A DNA stretch of 64,000 nucleotides from assembly GCF_008365315.1 (NCBI RefSeq), contig NZ_CP043507.1, forward strand, positions 1 to 64,000, given 5' to 3'. The DNA comes from Acetobacter vaccinii. GTDB lineage: Bacteria; Pseudomonadota; Alphaproteobacteria; Acetobacterales; Acetobacteraceae. The first letter of the stretch is position 1, and the number at the start of each line of letters is the position of its first letter. Under the pieces are notes generated by a model. The model was given only the letters and a program-made list of their open reading frames with translations. It made no database searches and was not told the origin of the DNA. The position numbers and the translations under genes were made by a program. Positions 9,425 through 18,385 of the stretch are shown piece after piece.

Positions 9425-10346
9425 ATGCACGCTCAGTGCAGCGGCTGTCCTGCTGGCCCTGGGGCTGTCCTCAGCGCCCCTGTGGGCCGCTCCCGCACCG
9501 TCCGATCTCCCCGTCCCGCCCATTCCCGCTGGCAACCCGGCCCTGGCCAATCCCATCGACACGCCCATCACCGGGGCGGCCGAGAGTCCAGACATTCCTG
9601 AAATCGAACGCCCACCCTCCCTTGAAGCCCTGATGGCCGTGCGACCGGGCTATGGTCCTGGCACGGAGAAAAGCAGCGGGCGCGATGACATCGTCCGACA
9701 GGCAGCCTGGGCCTTTGGCGCGCAGGGCGGTCTGGCCGCGCGCTCGGATGCCATCAACGAGATGCTGCGCCGCTACGCTGCAACCCTGGATCAGGTCTTC
9801 GACTTCCGCACCCTTGTCCTGCCTGTCGGTGGTGGCCAGACCCTCCTGCGTCCCCCGGTCATCACCCAGGCCCAGATGGCCCTGGCACTCGATCCGTCAG
9901 GCCAGACCGCCAGTGAAAGCCACGAGATCAACGCCATTGCCCGCAAGGCGGCCCTGGTCTCCCGCCCCCCCGAATGGCGGACATGGCTCGTCCGGCCGGT
10001 CACACCCGCCCAGGCCCCACCTGATGCCCAGCGTCCCGCGACGCGCCATGAAGTCGTGATCTGGCGCGAGGCCATGGCCAGGGGATGGGCTGCGGGAGAA
10101 CGCCAGGCCGTGGATATCTTCCTCGACGATCTGGCCCGGCTGGAGCGGGACATCATCGGCATGGCGCGTTACCGCGTGCTGCTGCGCGCAGGCCGTGTCA
10201 AAGCCCCTGATCTGGCACTCATGCACCGTCCGTCCGATGTGCGCGACGATACGCTGCGCATCGACAGTACGGACATGCGGATCGACACCCAGGCCCATTT
10301 CGAGGGCAACCGGGCGCACTGGCACGGCGTGGAGGAGACACCCTGA
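9417..10346 (+). CDS. traI: TraI/DotC-family outer-membrane core protein, apparently not lipidated
   Basis: A 309-residue exported protein of the DotC/IncI TraI family, recognised by position after DotD and by the conserved stretch around VFDFRTLVLPVGG, LRPPVI and the Trp/Arg-rich middle. DotC homologues are lipoproteins. Here the signal peptide (about residues 4-25) ends in LWAAP, a signal peptidase I type site, and no Cys follows the hydrophobic core. The longer in-frame start at 9303 does not supply a lipobox. The stop overlaps the next ATG (TGATGG). Confidence 0.8.
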   Translation: MSKCTLSAAAVLLALGLSSAPLWAAPAPSDLPVPPIPAGNPALANPIDTPITGAAESPDIPEIERPPSLEALMAVRPGYGPGTEKSSGRDDIVRQAAWAFGAQGGLAARSDAINEMLRRYAATLDQVFDFRTLVLPVGGGQTLLRPPVITQAQMALALDPSGQTASESHEINAIARKAALVSRPPEWRTWLVRPVTPAQAPPDAQRPATRHEVVIWREAMARGWAAGERQAVDIFLDDLARLERDIIGMARYRVLLRAGRVKAPDLALMHRPSDVRDDTLRIDSTDMRIDTQAHFEGNRAHWHGVEETP

Positions 10347-11503
10347 TGGCCCGCCAGAGCACACCCGGCTTTCAGTCCCAGGGGGCGGACCATACCGCAT
10401 CCCTGATCGTGGGCATTGTCATTGCCCTCACGCTCCTGATCATCGCGATCTGGCTGCTGTTCCACACCCAGATCGCACAGGCGACACTGTTCGTCCAGGG
10501 GCTTGAACTCGACCTCATCGGCCTGTTCACCCATGACTATGACGCGTTGCACGCCAGAATGCGGGCTGCTGATCCGGCCAGGCTGTCCTGGTCCACGCTA
10601 TGGACCCTGGCAGGCATCACAGGCTCCGTCCTGCGTTATCCGGTCATCGCCATTGTGCTGGGTCTGGCCGTCCTGTGCCTGACCCGCGCCCCCTCAGGCC
10701 GCTACCGCGAACGCTTTGGCCTGGACGGCATGCAGAAGGTGATGGCGGATCTTCATCCCATTGGCAAAGCCTGGATCGGGGCCTCTCTCCCACTGACAGA
10801 ACCGGCTCCCCCAGGCAGCCCCCTGCGTCCGCTTGATCCCGCCCTGGAAGCTGGCGAATGGCTGGCCCGTTATGCCCCTGACGGGCTGGACACAACAGCA
10901 GGCCTGGAGCAGGCGTGCAGCGCCCTCGGAGCGCAGGCCGGTCAGCGCTGGACCGGACCGCAGAGCCTGCAGACAGCCGACCTCGTGATGTTCATGGCCC
11001 TGGGCCTGTTCTGCAAGCGGGAAAAGAAAGAGGCGATGGGTATTCTTGAGAACCTGTCCGCAGCCCTGTCAGGAACCCTGTCCAAAGGGGCACCCCAGAA
11101 GCCAGCCCTGGTCAGCACGGCCTATCTCCGCCAGCTGCGCCGGGCCTACACCCGCCAGGGCTGGTCCGATGCGCTGACCATCATGGACCGCCATGCCCAT
11201 GTCCGGTCCGGTCTGCTGTCCCTGCTGCAGCACGCCCGCAGACGCTGCGGCGTCGTCAACCCGGGCCTGTTCAGCGCCATCCAGTTACTCGACCGCGACC
11301 TCTGGCTGGTGCTGAGCGCTGTGTCCTATCCCCGTGACCGCCAGCCCGATCACATGCTGTCGATCACCACATGCACAGAAGCCGCCGGTGCTGTCGAGCA
11401 CTGGCAGGCCGAGTGTGTGCTGGGTGCGCCCATCCCCACCCCTCGTGTGGATCGCGCCCTTGTTTCCCTGTCCTTTACCGGTAAAGATTCTGATGGCGTT
11501 TAA
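10346..11503 (+). CDS. trbA: TrbA/DotM (IcmP)-family coupling-complex protein
   Basis: A 385-residue inner-membrane protein with membrane segments at about 19-45 and 85-108 and a large C-terminal cytoplasmic domain. The C-terminus carries the DotM-like pattern RDLWLVLSAVSYP and EAAGAVEHWQAE. DotM/TrbA partners the coupling protein DotL/TrbC, encoded about 2.5 kb downstream. It overlaps its neighbours by 1 nt upstream and 11 nt downstream, so it lies in a tight operon. Confidence 0.8.
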   Translation: MARQSTPGFQSQGADHTASLIVGIVIALTLLIIAIWLLFHTQIAQATLFVQGLELDLIGLFTHDYDALHARMRAADPARLSWSTLWTLAGITGSVLRYPVIAIVLGLAVLCLTRAPSGRYRERFGLDGMQKVMADLHPIGKAWIGASLPLTEPAPPGSPLRPLDPALEAGEWLARYAPDGLDTTAGLEQACSALGAQAGQRWTGPQSLQTADLVMFMALGLFCKREKKEAMGILENLSAALSGTLSKGAPQKPALVSTAYLRQLRRAYTRQGWSDALTIMDRHAHVRSGLLSLLQHARRRCGVVNPGLFSAIQLLDRDLWLVLSAVSYPRDRQPDHMLSITTCTEAAGAVEHWQAECVLGAPIPTPRVDRALVSLSFTGKDSDGV

Positions 11504-11846
11504 CGACACTGACCTCTCCTCCCTGTTCCTTGGAGCCCGCAATGCGTCCGGGCAACTCAGGACATGGGCCCGCAAGACCCATGGCCTGAGGGATGACCAG
11601 CTCGACCCCGCCATGATCGGCACCTTTGCCCAGATCCAGAAAATCGCCGAGGACCGGACCTGCTACGGGTATGACGTCAGCACGGCCCCTGTTCTCTATT
11701 TCTGGCCGGTTGACGCCTATCTGAAGGCACTGGAGGAGACTGCTGGTGCAAAAACGCAGCAGCAGCTTGACCTGCACCGGCGGATCGTCCTGATCGCAGA
11801 GGAAAGCCTGCCAGGCAGGACGCGCCGGAGCCGGCGTCATGTCTGA
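11493..11846 (+). CDS. Unknown small cytoplasmic protein in the transfer operon
   Basis: A 117-residue protein I do not recognise. It is soluble and largely helical, with an Arg/Lys-rich tail (RTRRSRRHV). I chose ATG 11493, which overlaps the trbA stop; the frame is open upstream but inside trbA. It also overlaps the ATPase start by 8 nt. Tight packing between DotM and DotB homologues suggests a role in the secretion system, perhaps as an adaptor, but nothing in the sequence proves it. Confidence 0.6.
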   Translation: MAFNDTDLSSLFLGARNASGQLRTWARKTHGLRDDQLDPAMIGTFAQIQKIAEDRTCYGYDVSTAPVLYFWPVDAYLKALEETAGAKTQQQLDLHRRIVLIAEESLPGRTRRSRRHV

Positions 11847-12963
11847 CGCCCTGCCCCTGTGGGAGGGCGACCTGAATGCCCTGCGCAATGAGGAACTCGA
11901 TCGTCTGCTCATGTGGTGCGCCGAGAGTGAGGCCTCGCGCATCCAGATACAGACAGGCTGCCCCATTGCGGTACGCATTCATGGACGCAACCATGAAATC
12001 ACACGACGCGAGGTGTCTGACACGATCGTGCGCGAGGCCATCGCCAAGATGTACCGCGACCAGAGTGTCCTCTCCCGTCTGGCCAGCGCCGAAGCCATCG
12101 ACATCGCCTACACCCTGTGGCCCAACCGCAAGGGTCGGCGTTATCCGTTCCGCATCAACGGCATTGCCACGACCATCGGCGGCAATGATGGCATCGGCAT
12201 TACAATCCGCCCGCTGGCAGACATCCCGCGCTCTGTGGAGGAGCAGGGCGTCGAGCCGGCCCTGCTGGAAGCCTTTGAGGGAGACAAGGGCGCATTCATG
12301 GTCTGCGGTCCAACGGGATCGGGCAAGACCACCCTCATGGGCGGAATCACCCGCAGGCGTCTGGAAGATCCGGACTGCCACTGCAATATCGTTGAAGGCT
12401 CGTCCCCCACGGAACTCCTCTTTGACCGGGTCCGCAAGGTCAACGCCACGATCATGCAGACAGAAATTCCCCGCAAGATGGCGAGTTTCGATGAGTTTAT
12501 CCGTGCGGCCATGCGCCAGGAACCCACCGATATCAACGTAACGGAAATCCGCGATCCTCCGACCATGGTGGCAGGGGTAGACGCCGGGAATACCGGACAC
12601 CGGCTGATGGCCAGCATGCACACCAATGATCCGGCCGACACGATCCGCCGGGCCAGCGCCCTGTGCCCGGCCGATCAGCGCGACAGTCTGACAATGGGGT
12701 TTGTCGAAAACCTGCGGTTGCTGGTCAACCAGCGGCTGCTCCCGTCACGCGACGGGAAGAGGACGGCCATCCGGGCCTTCCTGCCCATCACACGCAGCAT
12801 CCGCAACACACTGCTCGACAGCCCCCGTGATCGCTGGCCCGGCCTCATCCGTGACCTGACGGACACGCAGGGGCAGTCCTTCACAACGGCCATCAGAGCC
12901 GCCCTCGCCCAGGGACGCATTACCGAGACAGTCGCAGGGATGGCCCTGCGGGAGGAGACCTAA
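11839..12963 (+). CDS. traJ: TraJ/DotB-family transfer ATPase
   Basis: A 374-residue PilT/DotB-like hexameric ATPase. Walker A is GPTGSGKTT (about 157-165), the Asp-box region contains MRQEPTDINVTEIRD (about 221-235) and the His box is LMASMHTNDP (about 256). The N-terminal domain (1-120) resembles the PAS-like domain of this family. DotB energises the type IVB apparatus; IncI TraJ is its plasmid counterpart. This ATPase is distinct from PilQ at 3026. Confidence 0.85.
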   Translation: MSDALPLWEGDLNALRNEELDRLLMWCAESEASRIQIQTGCPIAVRIHGRNHEITRREVSDTIVREAIAKMYRDQSVLSRLASAEAIDIAYTLWPNRKGRRYPFRINGIATTIGGNDGIGITIRPLADIPRSVEEQGVEPALLEAFEGDKGAFMVCGPTGSGKTTLMGGITRRRLEDPDCHCNIVEGSSPTELLFDRVRKVNATIMQTEIPRKMASFDEFIRAAMRQEPTDINVTEIRDPPTMVAGVDAGNTGHRLMASMHTNDPADTIRRASALCPADQRDSLTMGFVENLRLLVNQRLLPSRDGKRTAIRAFLPITRSIRNTLLDSPRDRWPGLIRDLTDTQGQSFTTAIRAALAQGRITETVAGMALREET

Positions 12964-12964
12964 C

Positions 12965-13213
12965 ATGTGGCGCTTTACAGCTGATCCGGTCCGTCTGGTC
13001 ATTCTGGACTTCAGAGCCCTCGCCCCCATGCTGGTCTTCTTCTGCCACATGAACGAGGACACCTTCATCATTGCCCTCATCGGGGTAGCCTTCTTTGGCG
13101 TCCTGGCCTGGATGGGGCTGACCCTGCCCGTGGCCCTGCGCATGGCGCGGGCCTCTCTGTGTGGCCCGATCCGCCCCCGCCTGCCCGCCTGGAAAAAAAG
13201 AGACTACGCATGA
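12965..13213 (+). CDS. traK: TraK/IcmT-family small membrane protein
   Basis: An 82-residue protein with two hydrophobic segments (about 20-30 and 36-56). The pattern is typical of IcmT: a conserved Trp near the start, HMNEDTF between the segments, and a basic tail with PAWKKRD. IcmT is an essential Dot/Icm inner-membrane component and follows DotB in many systems, as here (1 nt spacing). Confidence 0.7.
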   Translation: MWRFTADPVRLVILDFRALAPMLVFFCHMNEDTFIIALIGVAFFGVLAWMGLTLPVALRMARASLCGPIRPRLPAWKKRDYA

Positions 13214-13617
13214 GTGCCGTCCCTGATCTGGAAATCCTCTCCGACAGCATCTTCCGGCTCATCATCGGCCGGGAATATCATTTTTCCAGGGACGGCGAGA
13301 GACAGGACATCGCCCTGACACGGCGGCTCTGTGATCCTGCCATGCTGCTGCCCGTGCTGGTGCGGATGGCCGATCTGATGTGGCGCGCCCAGACAGAGAT
13401 GGACTGTTTTGGTCTTGATCTGGTGGCAACGCAGGACGCCCTGTTCGGCTATGAGCTGCGCGGAGTGAATGGGTCTTCCCTCGCCCTGATCATCGCCTGC
13501 GTCGATGAAATCCTGCACCGAGTGGCCGATGAGGATGTGATCGAGATGGCAGAACTGGAAGCCCTGGCCGACCAGCTGGCCAGCAGCGAGCACCCACAAC
13601 GGACTGCCACACACTAG
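13210..13617 (+). CDS. Unknown acidic cytoplasmic protein in the transfer operon
   Basis: A 135-residue acidic, mostly helical protein I do not recognise. ATG 13210 overlaps the traK stop (ATGA). Size and charge resemble type IV secretion chaperones such as IcmS/IcmW, but I see no specific motif, so that is only a suggestion. It lies between the IcmT and DotL homologues. Confidence 0.55.
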   Translation: MSAVPDLEILSDSIFRLIIGREYHFSRDGERQDIALTRRLCDPAMLLPVLVRMADLMWRAQTEMDCFGLDLVATQDALFGYELRGVNGSSLALIIACVDEILHRVADEDVIEMAELEALADQLASSEHPQRTATH

Positions 13618-13643
13618 CGGGGTCATCATGAAAGGATGCTCCC

Positions 13644-14057
13644 ATGCAGATCATTACCCTCTCCGGGCTGACCCGCCCCATTATTATCGACCCGACTGGC
13701 TCTGAAGGGGTCACCGTGCGTTTCGTGCCGGTCGGGCAGGACCTTCAGCCCCCGCCTCCCACCTCAGGCGCGCGCCCGCGCAGACTGTCAGTCCCCCGTC
13801 CCCTCCTGATCGCGGCCCTCGTGGGTCTGGTCGCCTATGGCGGATATCACGCGCCGTTTTTACCGTTCCAGCATGGGGATGCTCCAGCCCAGGTTCGGCC
13901 CGCGTCCCTTCCCACGATGATGGTGCCCTCGACCGGCCCGGTCCCGGCGTATGCCATTCCCCCCTCGGAACGCGGCACCCCTGCGGCGGCAAGACTGGTT
14001 CCGCCTGCGGGGCCGACACCCGCCACAACACTCAACCAGCCCTTCGGGCTCGAATAA
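13644..14057 (+). CDS. Unknown bitopic Pro-rich membrane protein in the transfer operon
   Basis: A 137-residue protein with a basic N-terminal domain, one membrane segment (about 50-68, LLIAALVGLVAYGGYHAPF) and a Pro/Ala-rich periplasmic tail. The family is not recognised. The stop is followed immediately by the GTG of the coupling protein. The shape would suit a protein spanning the envelope, but its function cannot be read from the sequence. Confidence 0.55.
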   Translation: MQIITLSGLTRPIIIDPTGSEGVTVRFVPVGQDLQPPPPTSGARPRRLSVPRPLLIAALVGLVAYGGYHAPFLPFQHGDAPAQVRPASLPTMMVPSTGPVPAYAIPPSERGTPAAARLVPPAGPTPATTLNQPFGLE

Positions 14058-16310
14058 GTGGCGTTCCTGTCCCGCCGGATGGACGGCCCGCAGGATCATC
14101 ATGAGCAGCGTGCGGGCATCGCCTATCTGGATACCCGCACGCTGGGGGCCCAGATCCACGAGGTTGCAACAGGACCTGGCTCAGCCTTTGGCATGATTGC
14201 CCTGGCGGGTCTGGCTCTGGCGGTTCCGGCCCTGGCCCCCTTCACCCTCCCGATTGCCGGGGCCTTTACCGCCTATGTGCTGACGCGCCCCCTCATCCTG
14301 CCCCTGCGTCTGCCTGCCAATGCCCGCCAGAAGGATCAGAACAATCCCGTTGCCCACCCCAGACGCCAGGGTGTGGATGTCCCCGGCCCAGCGACCGGAG
14401 ACTGGTTTCTGGGCTGGGAAGAAACCACCGGCCAGCAGCTCTGGCTGAGCAACGACGACATGGCCATGCACACCATCCTGCCCGGTTCAACCGGCTGGGG
14501 GAAAAGCCAGACCATCTACAGCCTGCTGTGCAATGCCCTTGCCCAGGGCAGCGGCTGCATGATCGTGGACGGCAAAGGCTCGAACAACCTGGTCTTCTCC
14601 GTCAAGATGATGGCCCGGCGCTGGGGACGTGAGGCCGATGTCCGGGTCATCAACATGCTGGTGTCCAGCGGGGATCGCAAAAGCCACACCTGGGGCGCGT
14701 TCTCAGGCGTAAACCCCGAAGGGCTGAGCGAGCTTCTGCTGACCATCTTCCTGCCCGAAGACAAAAGCGGCGGGGGTGGCAGTTCGGCGTATTTTCGTGA
14801 CAGGGCGGAATCCCTCATCCGCAGCATGAGCTCTATCTGGGTCTGGATGCGCGATCATGCGGGCATCCCGATCACATCCGAAAGCATCCGCGCCAGCCTG
14901 TCCTCCATCCAGTCGCTCATTGATCTGGTGGGCACGGATGCAGGTCCATCGGTCGAGCGTGTATTCAGCTATTACGATCTCGACAGCCAGAGCCTGCGGA
15001 CAATGCCTCTGCCAGAGGCCTTCCCGCTCCCTCTGCTGGACCCTGTGCGCAGCTACGTTAATGAAACCGGCGGGTTTTCAAGCAGCAAGGGCGGTGTGGA
15101 CAGCCAGGACAAGGTGCGTGAGCAACACTCCTATGTCGTCGGCGGCTTTGCCAAAGCCTTCACGCAGATGGGCTCGACCCTGGGGCATATCTTTCGCTGC
15201 GGCCTGCCCGGTGTTGATTTCCAGGACATTTTCTACAACCGCCGCATTCTGGTGGTGGTTCTGCCCTCTCTCGAAAACCATCCCGAGACCAATGCGTCTC
15301 TGGGCCGCATGACGATTACCGCCCAGCGGTACGCTCTCGCACCCGCGCTGGGAACATCCCTTGAGGGGGACTATGTCGATCTGGTCGTCAACAGGCCGTC
15401 CTCGGCGGCAACGGTCTATCCGATCGTCTATGACGAACTGGGGATGTTCGTCACCCGTGGGCTGGATGTAATGATGGCCCAGGCGCGCGAACTCAATGTC
15501 GGGATTACGATCTCGTTCCAGGAAGTCGGGACAATGTATGCCGCCCTGGGCAGGGATCGGGTTGTGCCGCTGCTGGGCAATCCCAAGCTCAAGATCTTCG
15601 GGCAGATTGAAGATTCCGCGCCCACCAAGGAGTGGCTGGAAAGCACGGGTGGCACGATGCAGGTCAGCGTCCTGCCCGGCTATGAAAGTTCGCCCACCCT
15701 TGGGGTCTATAGTGGTATGGACCGCGCTGATATCCGCGAGATCAAGCGTATCTCGTGGAGTGACGTGCAGTCGCTGCGCAGCGGTCAGGCCATTATCCTG
15801 TTCCGGGGAAAACGGATCTACACGCGGCTGTTCTATGCGGGGATCAAACCCTCTGGCTACAACAGGCTGCATCCGCTGCTGACCCTGCGGACCGTGCCCG
15901 CGGGGCTGGAGAGACCCGAGGCCCAGGCGATCCGGGCCGGGCAGGATATCCCCGGCCGCGGCTTCCAGTCTGCACCCGATCCCATTCTGGACGCCATCCA
16001 TGCCAGAATGGCGCAGATTGTCGATACGGATGATCCTGTGCGCAATGACATCCGCTCCCTGTTCGGCGCGGACATTCCCGGTGCTGGCACACAGTATTTT
16101 GCTGCCCTGTTCCGGGGCGTCAGATCAGTCTCGCTCCCAAAGGTGGACACGAGAGTAACGCTGCTCGCGCGCAAAGAGAATGCAGCGCTCTATGAATCCA
16201 TGGTCGCGCTGGAATTGCTCAATTACGATGCTGAGAGCCAGACCCGCAGCCGTGTGGCCCGCCTCATCAACGCGCTGCCCCACCTGCACGCCAGAAAACG
16301 GAAGGGATAA
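14058..16310 (+). CDS. trbC: TrbC/DotL-family type IV coupling protein
   Basis: A 750-residue VirD4/FtsK-like ATPase that recruits the relaxosome to the channel. Two membrane segments (about 50-80) precede Walker A GSTGWGKS (about 142-149). Walker B-type VYPIVYDELGMF lies near residue 455, and a C-terminal region follows that may bind adaptors. The start is GTG, directly after the previous stop. TrbA/DotM is its expected partner. The DotL type contrasts with the MobF relaxase at 40614, whose usual partners are TrwB/TraD-type coupling proteins. Confidence 0.9.
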   Translation: MAFLSRRMDGPQDHHEQRAGIAYLDTRTLGAQIHEVATGPGSAFGMIALAGLALAVPALAPFTLPIAGAFTAYVLTRPLILPLRLPANARQKDQNNPVAHPRRQGVDVPGPATGDWFLGWEETTGQQLWLSNDDMAMHTILPGSTGWGKSQTIYSLLCNALAQGSGCMIVDGKGSNNLVFSVKMMARRWGREADVRVINMLVSSGDRKSHTWGAFSGVNPEGLSELLLTIFLPEDKSGGGGSSAYFRDRAESLIRSMSSIWVWMRDHAGIPITSESIRASLSSIQSLIDLVGTDAGPSVERVFSYYDLDSQSLRTMPLPEAFPLPLLDPVRSYVNETGGFSSSKGGVDSQDKVREQHSYVVGGFAKAFTQMGSTLGHIFRCGLPGVDFQDIFYNRRILVVVLPSLENHPETNASLGRMTITAQRYALAPALGTSLEGDYVDLVVNRPSSAATVYPIVYDELGMFVTRGLDVMMAQARELNVGITISFQEVGTMYAALGRDRVVPLLGNPKLKIFGQIEDSAPTKEWLESTGGTMQVSVLPGYESSPTLGVYSGMDRADIREIKRISWSDVQSLRSGQAIILFRGKRIYTRLFYAGIKPSGYNRLHPLLTLRTVPAGLERPEAQAIRAGQDIPGRGFQSAPDPILDAIHARMAQIVDTDDPVRNDIRSLFGADIPGAGTQYFAALFRGVRSVSLPKVDTRVTLLARKENAALYESMVALELLNYDAESQTRSRVARLINALPHLHARKRKG

Positions 16311-16316
16311 GAGACA

Positions 16317-16514
16317 ATGGCGATATCCGGTTCTGCTACGGCCGAGGCCACCCCCATGACCCGCGCGCAGCTGATCGCCTGGTGCCAGGCACAGGCCCGG
16401 CAGGCGGGTATCACCCGCCCTGTTCCCTCTGCCCAGGAACTCTACGAGGACTTTTGCAACGAATGGTGGAAAAGGAGAGGATGGCCCCGGTCTTCGCAGA
16501 AGGGCTTGGCATAA
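16317..16514 (+). CDS. Small unknown protein at the end of the transfer operon
   Basis: A 65-residue soluble protein with a conserved-looking aromatic patch (YEDFCNEWWKRRGWP). It starts 6 nt after the coupling protein stop and is the last plus-strand gene of the operon. No family is recognised. It could be an adaptor of the coupling protein; this is inference from position only. Confidence 0.5.
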   Translation: MAISGSATAEATPMTRAQLIAWCQAQARQAGITRPVPSAQELYEDFCNEWWKRRGWPRSSQKGLA

Positions 16515-16548
16515 GCCTTCCTGCCGGGGTCATCCTTCAACACCCGGC

Positions 16549-17052
16549 TCAGGCAGAGGGTTTTTTAGGACGACCCCGCCGCTGGGGCTGCTGGGTGTCT
16601 TCCGGTTCCGCGTCAGTAACAGTCTCACTGCCCGTCTGAGTGGCGGCCGCACTCCGGCCCAGGCCGATTTCCTGGGCGAGGCGGGAGCGTTGCGCCGCAT
16701 AGCTGGGGGCCACCATCGGGTAATCCGCAGGCAGGCCCCAGCGTTCGCGATACTGTTCCGGTGTCATGTCGTAGGCTGATTTAAGATGCCGCTTGAGCAT
16801 CTTGAGCTTTTTGCCGTCTTCCAGGCAGACAATATAGTCTGGATAGACGGATTTCTTCACCGGCACGGCTGGCACACGGTCTTTTTCGGGGGCCTGGTCT
16901 GCATCAAGACTGACCAGAGTTTTGTAAACGTCGGCTATGAGGCCCGGCACCTGGTCGGCCGCTGTCGTATTACTGGAAACATAGGCCGCCACGATTTCGG
17001 TCGTCAGAACATGAAATGAAGAAGCCACAGGTGCTTCCAAAGATATCGTCAT
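16549..17052 (-). CDS. MucR/Ros-family transcriptional regulator
   Basis: A 167-residue zinc-finger type DNA-binding protein of the alphaproteobacterial Ros/MucR family. The diagnostic segments are CLEDGKKLKMLKRHLKS, then YDMTPEQYRERWGLP, then YPMVAPSYAAQRS. The second zinc-ligand Cys of Ros is replaced by Asp (C-L-E-D), a variant I believe is common in MucR proteins. ATG 17052 has CGGAG 8 nt upstream and is preferred to the GTG at 17061. Convergent with the transfer operon; it may repress conjugation genes. Confidence 0.9.
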   Translation of the reverse strand: MTISLEAPVASSFHVLTTEIVAAYVSSNTTAADQVPGLIADVYKTLVSLDADQAPEKDRVPAVPVKKSVYPDYIVCLEDGKKLKMLKRHLKSAYDMTPEQYRERWGLPADYPMVAPSYAAQRSRLAQEIGLGRSAAATQTGSETVTDAEPEDTQQPQRRGRPKKPSA

Positions 17053-17061
17053 AATGATCAC

Positions 17062-17297
17062 TCCGCAGTATCATGCGTCATAGGGTGCTTTTTTAAAACA
17101 GCAACAATATTTATTCTTCTATCATCTTAATCTTGAGAAAACAAAAAATTATTTGATGAAAATCATAAATCATAAAGTGTTCTGGATGGCAGAACATTCT
17201 GGCGAGACACCCCTGCCAGGGCGCAAGTGGTGTCGTCTGCTCTCACAACTGATGGCCCCATGATGATGAGAGAGCCTGGACCAGGCCCTCACTTAGC
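17062..17297. other. Intergenic region upstream of the MucR-like gene
   Basis: An AT-rich stretch (17085-17180) that should hold the promoter of the minus-strand MucR-like gene. No gene is seen. Bases 17292-17297 (CTTAGC) are one copy of the IS481 target duplication. Confidence 0.5.
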
Positions 17298-18291
17298 TGT
17301 CAGGTTGTGAGACGTCATTGGCATAATCGAGGATTTCGTCGATCTGCTTCATGATGTCACGATTGGCTGGTTTGACGTAATCAGGATTACGAGACGCGGG
17401 ATGTTTTTCAAGCCACGACATGATGCATTGGGCGGGAGTTATGCCGCCCAGAACACGCTGCGGGCGATGATTGTAAGCGAAACAGAAGCCTCTGAGCAGA
17501 ATTTCCAGATCCTTATGGCTTGAGACACAGACCGGTAACACCTCTGTCGCGACACGGCCATTGAAGCGTTCGACCATTCCGTTGGTCTGAGGGGAGTAAG
17601 CTTTGGTCCGGCGTCGGTCGATACCCATGTCATGACAGGCTTTTTCGAAGGCATCCGCCGTAAAGCAGGAGCCACGATCGGTCAGAATATGGGTGATCCG
17701 GAAAGGAAAGGTAGTTTTGACAGCTTTGAGGAAATCGACGGAATTATCGGCATTCTCTGCGTCATAGACGGCCAGATGGACCGAGCGGGAGCATCTATCG
17801 ATGGCGACATAGAGAAAACGTTTCCGCCGTTCTCCATCTGCTGTCTGCAATTTAGGCAGATGTTTTACATCGATATGGACATAACCGGGATCGTAATCCC
17901 GGAATGTTCCCTGTCCACGCACAGGCCCGGCCTTTGAAGCGGGAGGTAACCTGTTCAGTCCAGCATCTTTCAGAATACGCCAGATATTGTCCCGTTTCAG
18001 ATGTGGCAGGAAATGCCGCGCGACGAAGGTCAGATCATCCAGGCCAAAACCGGTCGAACGCCGAAGCTGACAGACAATGGCACGCTCTTCCTCCGAGGCT
18101 TTCCAGGCCAGTTTCCAGGGACGGCTGCTGCGGTCCTGGCAGGCGTCTGGACCACGCCTGCGCCACTTGCGGACAGTTTCATCGCTGATCCCGTAGCGTC
18201 TGGCGAGCACGGATGTCGGTTCTGACGAACGCGCTATGTCAGCCCGGACCGCTGGTGTCGTGCGTGCCTGTGGATGGATCTGAAGCATCAT
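17293..18291 (-). CDS. IS481-family transposase
   Basis: A 332-residue DDE transposase. An N-terminal helix-turn-helix contains RYGISDETVRKWRRR, followed by an rve-type catalytic core (HIDVKHLP, LTDRGSCFTADAF, TNGMVERFNGRV with the final Glu). I chose the ATG at 18291. The coding sequence runs through the left inverted repeat and ends AGC-TAA, where the TAA comes from the target duplication and not from the element. All catalytic segments look intact. Confidence 0.9.
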   Translation of the reverse strand: MMLQIHPQARTTPAVRADIARSSEPTSVLARRYGISDETVRKWRRRGPDACQDRSSRPWKLAWKASEEERAIVCQLRRSTGFGLDDLTFVARHFLPHLKRDNIWRILKDAGLNRLPPASKAGPVRGQGTFRDYDPGYVHIDVKHLPKLQTADGERRKRFLYVAIDRCSRSVHLAVYDAENADNSVDFLKAVKTTFPFRITHILTDRGSCFTADAFEKACHDMGIDRRRTKAYSPQTNGMVERFNGRVATEVLPVCVSSHKDLEILLRGFCFAYNHRPQRVLGGITPAQCIMSWLEKHPASRNPDYVKPANRDIMKQIDEILDYANDVSQPDS

Positions 18292-18380
18292 TCGCTCTCC
18301 CTGCAGACGGAAGAAAACCATGGAGTGTAACGCGGTATTGCCCACGCTACATCATCCCAATGACGTCTCACAACCTGACA
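17298..18380 (-). mobile_element. IS481-family insertion sequence, complete
   Basis: A 1083-bp element bounded by perfect 24-bp inverted repeats (17298-17321 TGTCAGGTTGTGAGACGTCA..., matched at 18357-18380). It is flanked by a 6-bp direct duplication CTTAGC at 17292-17297 and 18381-18386. It landed exactly at the left end of an IS1452-like element, whose first base is the last base of the right duplication. Confidence 0.9.
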
Positions 18381-18385
18381 CTTAG

